Assembly (NCBI GenBank): GCA_022410635.1
Contig: JAJVDF010000434.1
Span: forward strand, 549,771-613,770
Source: Tretioscincus oriximinensis
Taxonomy: Eukaryota > Chordata > Lepidosauria > Squamata > Gymnophthalmidae
Reading direction: 5' to 3'
Length of the DNA: 64,000 nt
Shown: positions 1 to 11,500 of the stretch, piece after piece
Position numbering within the stretch: position 1 is the first letter of the stretch
Layout of the letters: every line of letters begins with the position of its first letter
Notes under the pieces: generated by a model
The model's input: only the letters and a program-made list of their open reading frames with translations
Told to the model about the DNA's origin: nothing
Databases searched by the model: none
Made by a program: the position numbers and the translations under genes

Positions 1-185
1 TTTTCCCTCTAAAAGCAAAGTGACATGTTGCTTTTTGGGGCATTCTCTAATACAAAAAACTCACCTTTGATTTACATAATGTGAAATGAAAATTGCTAGT
101 CACCCTGCTGATGTGTTCTTCCATTGTGAAGGTGGAGAGAAGGTGGATTAAACTTAAGTTTGACTAGGACTTGATATTAGTGTGA
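1..185. other. MARCO: left-edge intron sequence, nothing recognised
   Basis: Presumed MARCO intron 1. No exon-like reading frame with MARCO N-terminal character and no repeat that I can name. Confidence 0.5.
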
Positions 186-262
186 CTATTTATTTATTTA
201 TTTACATTTTTATAGCGCCCTATAGGCGAAGGTCTCAGGGCAGTTAACAATAAAAACACAAT
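186..262 (-). mobile_element. L2-type LINE 3' tail
   Basis: Starts with TTTATTTATTTATTT and continues CCCTATAGGCGAAGGTCTCA, the reverse complement of the L2-type 3' end (GCCCTGAGACCTTCGGGTAT...AAATAAATAAA) seen repeatedly in this window. Confidence 0.6.
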
Positions 263-1909
263 TGATATTGTCTATCTAGATTTTCAGAAGGCATTGGATA
301 AAGTCCCTGATCAAAGGCTCCTAAAAAGCTCAACACTCATAGTATAAGAGGACAGAGTTTGTCCTGGATTGGAAACTGGCTAAAAGATAGGAAACAGAGG
401 CCCTCCTGGTTGTACCACCCCTTTCAACAGCCAGTGGAGTGGGAACCCGGGTTAGGGCCTTCTCAGTGGTTGCCCCTTGTCTTTGGAACAGTCTCCCCCT
501 CGAGGTGCGTCTATCATCATCATTGTACTCTTTTAGAAGGTCCTTGAAGACGCACCTCTTTTGCCTGACCTTTGGCTGAAGAAATGCCACCTCTATTCCT
601 ACTTTTAATATTGTTTTATACTTTTTTAATTTTTGTAGTGATGTTTTACTGTTTTTGCCGCCCTGAGACCTTCGGGTATAGGGCGGGGTATAAGTATAAA
701 TAAATAAATGGACAGTTCTCTGAGTGGAAAAAGGTAAGAAGTGGGGTACCCCAGGGGTCTGTACAGGGACCTTTGCTTTTCAATATATTTATAAACAATC
801 TGGATGCCGAGGTAAATAGTGAAGTAGCCAAGTTTGCTGACGACACTAAACTGTTCAGGGTAGTGAAAACTGAAAGTGATTGTAAGGCCCTCCAGAGTGA
901 TCTACTGAAATTGGGTGAGTGGGCATCAAAGTGGCAAATGCACTTCAACTTAAGCAAGTGCAAGGTCATGCATATTGGGGCAAAGAACCCGAAATACTCC
1001 TACCACCTGATGGGAACCAAGCTTTCTGTGACCGAGCAAGAAAAGGATCTTGGGGTGTTAGTGGACAATTCAATGAAAATGTCAACCCAGTGTGCAGTAG
1101 CAGCAAAAAAGGCAAATTCCATGTTGGGGATAATTAGGAAAGGAATCGAAAACAAGTCATCAAATGTTGTTTTGCCTCTTTATAAATCTGTGGTGAGCCA
1201 CATTTGGAATACTGTGTTCAATTCTGGTCACCACATCTCAAGAGGGATATTTTGGAACTGGAGAAGGTACAGCAAAGGGCAACAAAAATGATCAAGGGTC
1301 TGGAGCACCTCCCTTACGAAGCAAGGCTGCAACGTCTGGGTCTCTTCAGCCTTGAAAGGAGATGTTTGAGGGGTGATCTGATTGAAGTGTACAAAATCAT
1401 GCATGGGATCGATAGAGTGAATAGAGAAAAAATGTTTTCTCTATCACACAACACAAGGACCAGAGGGCACTCCTTAAAACTGTTGGGTAGAAAAGTGAGA
1501 ACAGACAAAGGAAAGTATTTTTTCACCCAGAGGGTCATCGGCCTGTGGAATTTACTTCCTGAAGAGGTAGTGGTAGCTAACAGCTTGGATAGTTTCAAGA
1601 CAGGACTAGACAGGTTTATGGACACTAAGGGTAAGGTCAAGTGCAAGGTCATGAACAATGGGGCAAAGAACCCCACCAAGGGTATTAATGGGTACTAGGA
1701 TGGATGTCTGGATGCTGCCTCCGGGATGGAGCAACAGGCAGGACTCCTGAAATACCATTTGCAGGGAGTCATGAACAGGAGCATATTTTGCTTTCCTCTG
1801 TTCAGACTGCCCAGGTGCATCTGGTGGGCCTCTGTGTGACACAGAATGCTGGACTGGATGGGCTGTGGCCTGATCCAATATGGCTCTTCTTATGTTCTTA
1901 TGTTCTTAA
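263..1909 (+). mobile_element. CR1 LINE, ORF2 C-terminal half and 3' end, broken
   Basis: Reverse transcriptase fragments read IVYLDFQKALDKVP (263-393), then after an inserted L2 piece GVPQGSVQGPLLFNIF and the FADD catalytic box near 835-846, then the typical CR1 C-terminal segments LGVLVDNSMKMSTQC and LEKVQQRATKMIKGLEHLPY. A one-base loss near 1197 shifts the frame relative to the copy at 50625. The 3' end is the CR1 tail GGGCTGTGGCCTGATCCA and repeats of TTCTTATG. A patch at 1632-1676 is absent from other copies. Not functional. Confidence 0.88.
394..709 (+). mobile_element. L2 LINE 3' fragment inserted in CR1
   Basis: The translated part reads GTRVRAFSVVAPCLWNSLP and, after a stretch, SFRRSLKTHLF, the usual L2 ORF2 C-terminus. 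It is followed by a 3' UTR and the GCCGCCCTGAGACCTTCGGG...AAATAAATAAAT tail. It interrupts the flanking CR1 reverse transcriptase; about 13 bp of CR1 present in the copy at 50625 is missing at the junction. Confidence 0.8.
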
Positions 1910-2428
1910 TTAACATGTTAAATACAGCCACATCTAAAAATAGGGATCTAGCAATCCCTGCCATATGATCCAATCTTGAAGTTCTCCTCCTTCTCTTCTT
2001 CCTTGTGAGATTATTGTATTTGAAGTGTAAGAGAGCAAATGATTGCTTTTATTTTGATATAAAAATATATGGCCATATTTTTGAAACTTCTGTTCTCCTA
2101 TTTCAAAGTTAGTTTCTAAAGTCAAATGTGATTGTTTAAAACTCCATCTCCCTCCCCTCCCCCTGCATGTTCAGTTATGGTTAACTATGGAAATTAGAGT
2201 ACAAGAGAAGGCACTATAACAACTATTCCAAATCCAGAGTATTTGAAGCCCCAGGGGTATGAACTTGAATTGTTTTGTCCTTGAGTATCCAACTAAAATA
2301 GGATCCACAAGCAATGCCTGCATTTTATCTTATTGCATCTAACAACAATACTTCATTTTGATAATCTGTTGCCAACCAACATCAAGGGGTTACACTACTT
2401 TGTGTGTTTGCTTTTCCCAAAACTTTAG

Positions 2429-2530
2429 AACCAAAAGACAAGAAGAAGTCTTCCCAGTGTTATATTTTGACTGCTGTTGTAATATACCTGATGCTCCTCA
2501 CAATAGCGTCTGCCATTCTTGCTTATAAAG
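2429..2530 (+). CDS. MARCO: MARCO exon 2: cytoplasmic stub and transmembrane helix
   Basis: The acceptor ...ACTTTAG follows a pyrimidine-rich run and the donor is AAAG/GTAAAT. The exon begins with the last two bases of a codon (phase 1). It encodes a basic stretch PKDKKKSSQC, then a hydrophobic helix of about 20 residues containing TAVVIYLMLLT, ending ILAYK. A basic flank on the N-terminal side fits type II (N-in) topology. The Cys just before the helix could be palmitoylated; that is inference. Length is 102 nt. Confidence 0.93.
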
Positions 2531-5500
2531 GTAAATTGTGTCATTCACCTTTTTTATCCCATGTTCCATGGCATGTTAAATATTTCTTCTTTAAAGATTG
2601 GTGACTTTGCCCTACTCCAGATCAGGTTTTTCTACAACTATCATAAAAAATCACATGCTCATGCACATTCATAAATCCATTTGCTAACAAGCCATTAAAA
2701 CAACAACAGTGTAAAATGTCTTCTGAGCTTTGCACTCTATAAACCTGCAGTTGTTTACATGAAATGACTGAATGGTTTAATTAAGAAAATAATGGTAACT
2801 AGCTGTTCTCTTACTGTTGTTAAGGTATTTCCACAGCCTTAAGTCTAGAGAAACCCATCCAGTAAACTAGTTTCTTTTTCATGAATTTGGACTAAATTTC
2901 TTATTTCTTCTGAATAGATGATAGCTTAATTCCTTTTGGGTGTTCTTGTGTTTAGCTTACATTTCTTCACACAACTTTGTGAAGATGGGACCAGAGGGAA
3001 TATTCTTGAAATACCCTTTGCAGGGAGTCAAGAACACGTGAGGGTTTTTTCTTCTTCTGTTTGAGACTGTCCTAGTGCAACTGGTGGGCCATTGTGTGGG
3101 ACAGTATGCTGGACTAGATGGGCTCTGGCCCCATACTGCAAGGCGCCTCTTATCATCAGATCTAGATCATGTGACAAGTTGAACAAGGTGGGAAAAGATT
3201 TTTCCTGCTTTAGCCTCTGTCTGCATAAGCACTACTTCCTGTAATGAAATGTTTTTAGTATTACGGATTTGTCTGGCTTTGTGAGTCTTCAATGAAAAGA
3301 CAGATAATGTAGTAACCATGTCAGTGACAGACTGGTTCTGCATCATGGCAAGTGAAAATTGATATTAGGTACCATTGACATGGGATGTGTCATTAAAATG
3401 TATTTTCCATTTCACACTCTTTTCTGTTTCCATAGTCTATGAGATCCACAGGGAACTAGATGAGATACACAAAGATTCAGATGATAGATTACATTCAACA
3501 GAGAAGGTAGCTCAACAAGAACATATTGGAGGATCAAATCTACAGCCAGGGCAGGAAGATTATATCAAAACCCTAATGGAAGAAATCCTAATCATTAAGC
3601 AGAACAATCAATATTTAGAATGGAAAATGGGCAATATAACAGGTACGGTTTCCTTTTTTTAATCCCATCTGGATATTATACTGTGTTTCTGTCCTTGTTT
3701 GGTCTACAATTTTAATTAATCTTTACAGTTACATATACTATAAGAAGCACATCATTTGTTTTTAAGTATATGTGTTAAATGATTTTTTCATCCAATTTTA
3801 CCTGGCCCCAAACTTTTTCAAATCTAAAGCTAATTCTTTGAATTAATAAATAATGACATCTCTCTGGAACTGGTAACTGTACGGGCACCAAGAGCAATCC
3901 AGGGAGGCACCATGATCAACACTTCAAAAAACACCACTGTGCCTCAGTCGGAGAGCATGGTGTTGTTTCAAGTAACGATCCAGAGCATTGCAGTAACGGT
4001 GAGAAATCATGTATTGCGGATCAGATGTGAGTGCACTCACAGTGAGATGCTATTTGGCAGTGAATAGCAGCAATGACACTCCCTATCTGCTCATGGGTCA
4101 CTTCAAACTGATCTACTGGCACAGCAGGATATGGCACCATTTTGAATCCATATTCCAGTCAAAATTGGAACTTTGATAGGCTTCTCCAGGAAATTTTATC
4201 CCCAAATGACCCAAAATTTGCAGATTGTAACATATAGCATAAAAGGCTGCTGAGAGGTATGCAGAAGACTGAGTTGCACATTCCCAGCCAACTGCGATTC
4301 TTGGTTGGCCTCTTCTTGCAATGCTCATCTCCTTGTAAGGGCAGGACAGATGACAGGGCTGCAGGAAGCTTTCAATGGAGGATGGAGAAATTTCGCTGTG
4401 CAAATGGAAAAGAACTGCAAAAGGAGATTTCTCTCCTATTAGTAGATCTTTTCCGGATGTATTATTAACAGAGACAGAAGAGAGAAGATGCAGAACATTG
4501 TGTCAGGGAAAAGGTGGAAAACATAACCCATAGTTATTGTTTACAGAAATGGCCCTGATTACCTCTAGAAGTAGCTCAGTTCACCATATAAACAATGACC
4601 AGAACAAAATAGTAAGATATTTGTGTAGTGATTGGGGCTGAATCAAGATGAGGGTTATATTTCTGAATGGTCAAGAGACTGTTGCAACACAGATTAGTGG
4701 CAACCTCACCATGGCACAGTTGCATCCTGAATGAAAATTGTCATGCGAGTATCAAACCAGGGACATCTCAGGATCTTTTTTCAGAGCTGGTGAAGAGCTC
4801 TGCTTTTGATATTTGAAAAATGTATTTCAGACATTACTATCTATAATGTGATCTGCAGTGATCAAGTGTGAATAGTTTAATAGTTTCTAATTAGGAGTAA
4901 AGCTTGATAATAACCGAGCAAAGGATGCAAAGTTTTCAATATATTTCCATGCTTAGGTGGCTCTTTTAAAAGTTGCCAGTGTGTAAAACACATATTGCTA
5001 CAATCTCCCTTGAAGCTAATGCACTGGCATGGTGCTTGTAATTTGTTCTATTTGAGGGCATAGTGAGTTGCTTTTTCCAAAGTTAAAATATTGTTTTGAC
5101 TTCAGATTTCCTTTGTGATTGGTAAATGACTCCAAAAGATGTGATCATTTCCAATTAACGTCAGTATCTATTTCAGAACAAGTTGAAAAGAAGACAAATC
5201 AAGGACTACCAGGACCTCCTGGTGAGTGCAATTATTCCAGTTATCTTTTAAGAACCATAAAACAGTCAAATCATTGAGGTTGGTTCTACACTTTCATCAA
5301 TGGAGGAAACTGGGTCTCTGCTTTCTCCAATGGAGACAACTGAGTTTCAGTGTTCATTAGTGGAGACAACTGGCCATTAATGGAAACAATTTGGGGCAGA
5401 TACCACTGAAGAAACACTGAAAGATGTTTCTGCTCCTGCCCTTTAACATAGGAAGATGCCCTGCATCTTCATTGGAATATACTTTGAAGCATTCCAAATA

Positions 5501-8500
5501 GAGAATTGGAATTGGTAGGTAAAGAGAACAAAAATGAGTAAGGACAGAGAGAACATTTAAAATATAGTTCAATAATATTACTTGAGTTAGATAAGAAAAT
5601 GAAAGCAAAGTTAAAAGAATCAATAAAATTGCTATGGAATAGATGGAAGGATAATACTTAATGGGGATGTAGAGGTTATATGGATGTATAAATAATGTTA
5701 TAGCAGAATAAATACCAAATTATATAATCAATAATACAGAAAAAATAGATTGTAAACAGAAAGTGTAAAGAACTGTATATTAGGTAGGCTGAAGAGTGAT
5801 GTAGCAAAATTGAGATTTTGATTAATATTCCAAATGTAAATCCCTGAATCCTAGTTGTGTGTAGAGATAGAGAGATTGGGGTAGATTTTTGTCAGGGTGG
5901 AGGGAGGGTGTGGGTGGGATAAAAATATAAAAATTCAAAACATTGTTATAATTTTTAAATTAAAATATCTATTTAATAATAATCCCATTGGTAAATCATT
6001 TGAACAAATTACTGCTATTAACAACTTCTATGATTCAAAACTGAACTTGTCCTTGTTGCAAATCCCCTATTTTACAGCTGGAGTTATAATAATATTTCAT
6101 GCTGATTTATTATTGGTTTTTTTCCTTCGAATTTTTTTTGTTTAAAAGGTGATACAAAAATCAGTTGGTTTTGCACTGAGTTTACTTCATGAATTAAATT
6201 CTTCACAACTAAGTCTTTGCTTTTTCTTTATTTTCAGGCTCCAAAGGAGAAAGCGGTATCTCAGGAACAAAAGGTAACCAGGGGAATAGTGATTAATTTT
6301 AATCTCTTGTCATAAATTTCCCAAAGTCACAATAGTCCCTGAAGGATATTGCACAGCCAGAGAGCCACAGCAGAGAAGGCTCTCTTGTCTGCAATAGTCC
6401 ATTGCATTTCACAGTGATGTGGCTTTGCAATAAGGCCTTTACTTTGTGACCTTAGTAGTACTTAGGCAGATGCTCCTTCAGATACTCAGGACGTAAAGCT
6501 GCATCCCCACCAGAGAAACGTATCTGGATCGGAGAGGCATGGATGTAGTTTCAGCGGACATGAGAATGCTTTGCCAGTACTTATTGCACTGCAAAGCTCT
6601 GGTATCTCTGAGTGCGCATTGTCCAGTTCCGGAGCACAGCCCTTCAGGGATGCACTCCATCCATGAAGTGCCAGCATGGCTGGGGTGAGAACTGTCCATG
6701 AGACTAGGCACCCAGCTGCCAATTGGCATGTGTGTGGAGGCAGCTTCAGTGCATGCCATATGTCAATGTCAACAACTATGAAATGGCACAAAAGTGAACT
6801 GGTTGAAAACAAAGTCCATTTAAATATATAGCTAGTATATTGTATAGATTACATGAAGCCAGAAAATCTACGGTAAGATTGTAACAAGTAAATCTTTAAC
6901 CAACACAAATTGTGGACATCTTTTAGGAGATAAAGGTGAAAAAGGAGAGCTTGGCTTTCCAGGAAGCGACGGAGTACCAGGTAAGTGATTAATGTTCTCA
7001 AACTTTCAAGGGTGAATATAGTAGAAGACACTTATGATTCTGTGCAGATTCAAAGGCAATGTTGTTTGTTCATTTTTTCAGGTGTTGGATCACCTGGACC
7101 AAAAGGAGAAACTGGTAATTCACATTCTTTTCTTCTGCCACACTGATATGAATAAAGCCTGCATGATGTAACATAAATAACTGTATTTCTTTAATAATCT
7201 CATGTCAAAAGACAAAGAAGCAATTGAGCGAAATTTAGGTGAGAAAGAAGAAAACAGTATTGTATGCTCACCCCTCAATCTGGGGGAGTATTTTAATTTT
7301 TCTATGAACTTTTTTTTGCATTTCTATACTACCCTATACCCGAAGGTCTCAGGGCAGTTAACATTGAAAACAGAATAATATTAAAATAATGCCCGAAAGT
7401 AGGGAAGGGAGAGCTTTCTTTTTAAATGAAGGCCAGGTTAAGAGGATGGGTTTGCAAGCAGAGATGGTGATTGAAACACCCCAACTGAAAAATTCTTCTC
7501 ATTTCTTCTCAAGCACAGTTAATTATTTATTTTATTGGAGTAAAACAACACAATTAAACAATTAAAATTACATTTTTCCATTTAGATACAGAAGTGGAGC
7601 CTTGCTATAGGAAAGGCAAAGTTGCATCATGATTGGAAACTTTGTCTCTATTAAGCTATCTGTTCTGAAAGACAAGACTAGTCATGTGACCATATTGTTC
7701 CAATTGTAAGACAATTTATTCAGTGACTGGACTGAAATTGTAGCTGCCCCACCTCAAGAGTTGTCTTATCAGCTGCCTCAGAGTGGTATCTGGAGCCTCA
7801 ATATGATTTGGGAAAAGAAGACGCTTCAGCTCTCCACCTAGGAGTGACCACCAGGAACATAAACAAAAAGTGCAATCAGTCAGAAAAAACACCCATTTTT
7901 AAAAAAAGCCTAAGAAAACAGTTGACCAAAGGCTTACCTTATTTTGTACACAATGCAATCTCCTCCTACATGTGAGGCAAAATCTACCCTGACTATGGGT
8001 TTTTGATGTGGATTGACAACATGTACTTTCCTGACAAATTTTTATTTATTTATTTGTATTTATATTCCGCCCTATACCTGAAGGTCTCAGGGCAGCCAAC
8101 CAATGGGTGGTGCACATAGCTTTTTGTTGCTTTCTCCTCAACAGACACCCTGTGAAGTAGGTGGGGCTGAGAGAGTTCTAATAACTGTGACTGGCCCAAG
8201 GTCACACAGCTGGCTTTCACGGAGGAGTGTGGAATCGAACCGGGAGACTACCAGGCAAGAGCCCAACACTCTAACCAATGCACCAAACTGGCTCTCATAG
8301 AAAGAAAAAGATACTTTCGGAGTTACACTACAGTTGCGTCTACACAGCATATTTCTACCTCGATTGGAGCGAGACGAGGAAGACTACAGCACACAGGTTG
8401 CTGAGCAGTCATCCCGCAATTAATGCCATTTATCCCAGAATAAATTATTGTTGGGGTATTCAGGCATTGTTCCGGAGAGCCCCCGTCCTCTTGCATCTGT

Positions 8501-11500
8501 GGCGGCATGCAGGCGTGCAAGTGTGCGCATAAATTTGACATGGGAGGATGAAATAACCGAGAACGTGGCAGTTGTCTCCATAGGCTGCTGCGAGTAAAAA
8601 AAAAAGCCTCGAGCTGCGTGTGACGAGATTGAGGAGCGATGTGAGGCATTTACCACAGAATATAGACACTTTATATGCACAGACACATGATTGCTATATT
8701 CCAGAATATAACTTATACTGGTTTTTACGTCGGGTGTGCATGCAGCCAATATTATCAAAGTATTTAGTCACCCACCCACACAAGTGAATGCAAATGTGAG
8801 TAAATACTTTTGGCAATTTAATGTATGAAATTCCAAATATTTAAGAGGCATCCTTTCCCCAAGATGGGTTAAAACAATTGCAAATGGGATGTCTGTCACT
8901 GCAGTTTCAAATCTGCTGAGAGGCTACGTCTTTCAACATTTCTTATTGCACCTTAATTCTTAGTATTTCCCACAGTGCTTTTTTTCTAGAAAAAAAGGTG
9001 ACGGTACTCACCGGCGTTAGCGGCGGCAGCGATGGTGGTGGTGGTGGACGGCAGGGACGGCGGGGGACGGCGTTAGCGCCGCTGCCGCTAACGCCTTCCG
9101 CCGCCGCTAACGCCTCCCCGCCTAAATAAAAGGTGACGGTACTGCGTACAGTTGCGTACCGTCACAAAAAAAGCCCTGATTTCCCACCCAAATGAAATTC
9201 TTTTGCTTAGCCTTTACCTGTTTAGGTAAACAGAATGAGAAGTTTTCACTTGTGCTATTTCTGCTCCATTTCTTTTCCCTTTGCTATGACTCAAAAGTAG
9301 AGGATTCTGCTATTCACTTACTTGGTCTTAATGAAATATTTCTTACAGCACCGTAGGAACTAAGAAGCTGTCTGCTTCTGCAGTCTCCAATGTATCTGAA
9401 GAAGCAAACACAGCATACAGTCATAGCCTAGTAACAGTTTTTTTATTTTTTATTTTTTTAATACTGAATTTTTATTTGGGTTTCACATAAAGGAAAAACA
9501 CATGAAAAACAAAAATAACCCCCCCACCCACCCTCAGAGAACAGTGCATCATAGATCAAAACTTTACACAAACTTCTTTGATTCAGGAGCATGTCAATTG
9601 TATACATTAGAATACTACAGTTTACATTCCCAACACCAAAATTAATCAGTTTCTGCCACTTTACCCTCCAGTCATCTTTAGGTGGCTGACCCAGGTAACA
9701 CATTCTTTTATACCTAATAGCGTCAAAGAAGAGAAATTCCGCTAAATACAGATACCATATATGAACGGTCCATTTATATTTTTCTTTCCAGCCTCTTGCA
9801 ATAACAGTTTTTTGTAGTCATTAAGGTCCTATGAGGCCCCTTTGTGAAAAAGTCTGATTCAGACTATGGCTGCATGCACACCATGATGCAAAAGTTATAT
9901 AAAGTTATATTCTGGAATATAGCAATCGCGTGTCTGTGCACACGAAATGTCTATATTCCGTGGCTAATGCCTCGCATCCAGAGGCTTTTTTTTACTCGCA
10001 GCATCCTATGGAGACAACTGCCACGTTTTCGGTTTTTTCCAACCTCCCATGTCAAATGTGTGCTCACAATTGCTTGCTGCTTACAGACGCTAAAGGACAG
10101 GGGCTCTCCAGAACTATGCCGGAATATTTTATTTATTTATTTGTACTTGTATCGCACCCTATACCCGAAGGTCTCAGGGGCAGCCTACCATAGGTTTTGT
10201 TGCTTTCTCCACCACAGACACCCTGCGGAGTAGGTGGGGCTGAGAGAGTTCTAAAGAACTGTGACTGGCCCAAGGTCACCCAGCTGGCTTTCATGGAGGA
10301 GTGGGGAATCGAACTGGGAGACTACCAGATAAGAGTCCCATACTCTAACCACTACACCAAACTGGCTCATCCCGTGTCAAACTGAATATCCCAGCAATTG
10401 TTTATTCTGGGATAAATGGTGTTTTCTGCGGGACTACTGCTCAACAACGCTTAACCCGTCTTCCTCGTCTCTCTCAGATCCAAGTAGAAATATGCTGGCT
10501 ATTCCTTTTAAGTTTGCCACCTTAGTGAAACATGGAGACTATTTGAACTGTAATCATTCGGGAATTTGCTTTAAAAATCCTGGATGATTTGTAGAGTGGT
10601 GGAAGTCTCTTTTGCCTGCTTGAACCAATGACCTCGTGGGATCCAAATTAAGTGAGCAAAATCACATGCACAATTCTACTGCTCTCTCATCTTCATCATT
10701 CTAATGTGAGCTGTGTCAATGGAAAATGCTTCAGTAAAATCCTATGCTTTATTACTCACAAATAAAATCTTACTAAGCTTTGAGCAGTTTATTTCCAAGG
10801 AGATGCCATAGCATTGTAACCTTAGTGCACGAAGCTTTTGAATAATGTATTAACATTTTTCTAGGGATAAGAGGACCACCAGGCATCCAGGGTGAAAAAG
10901 GTGAAGAAGGTAAAAAAAATACCAAAACAGTTTCTAAAAAGTACTGAAATTAAGCTTCTTTGGCATTTGTCTTCATTGCTATTAGGTCTGTCATATTTTT
11001 ATTCCAGGGCTAAAGGGATCAAAAGGAGAACAAGGCATACAGGGTAAGTAGCATCCAATAAATGATTTTTTTTTGTGAAACTGAAAACAGAAGATGTAGT
11101 TTGTAACGTGTATACCATAGAATTTTTAAATCTATGCTATGGAAACCCAAAAATCTAGCAAGGGGGTCTTACAGCACTTTAGGGTCCAACAATAAGATAG
11201 GTGGCATGAGCTTTCATATACAAATCTAGCTTATCTAGTTGTTTTAAGGCATTCTCAGAGAAGAAAAATCTTCAATTCGTTCAAATCCTCACAAATGGCA
11301 TTTAGAAGAATCTCTCCTAAATGCTGGAAGCAGCAATTAAATATGGATTCTAGTAACAACTGACACACTTGGGCTCTAGAAGTTTGTCTAATTCTTTCGT
11401 AAGGCTGTCCAGACTGATTGATTCACCACCTCTTCCAGTAGTAAATTCCATAGATCAATGACTCTCTGGATGAAAAAATGCATCCTCTTATGGTTCATAA

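Noticed and set aside
773..1698. Host gene with reverse-transcriptase-like frames
   Set aside because: CR1 LINE with frameshift and nested L2; not a host gene.
1..2428. MARCO exon 1 within the left end
   Set aside because: No frame with an acidic/basic cytoplasmic-tail character ending in a phase 1 donor was found; the stretch is mostly CR1 and L2.
9001..9130. CpG island inside MARCO intron 7
   Set aside because: Same MITE family core; explained by transposition.
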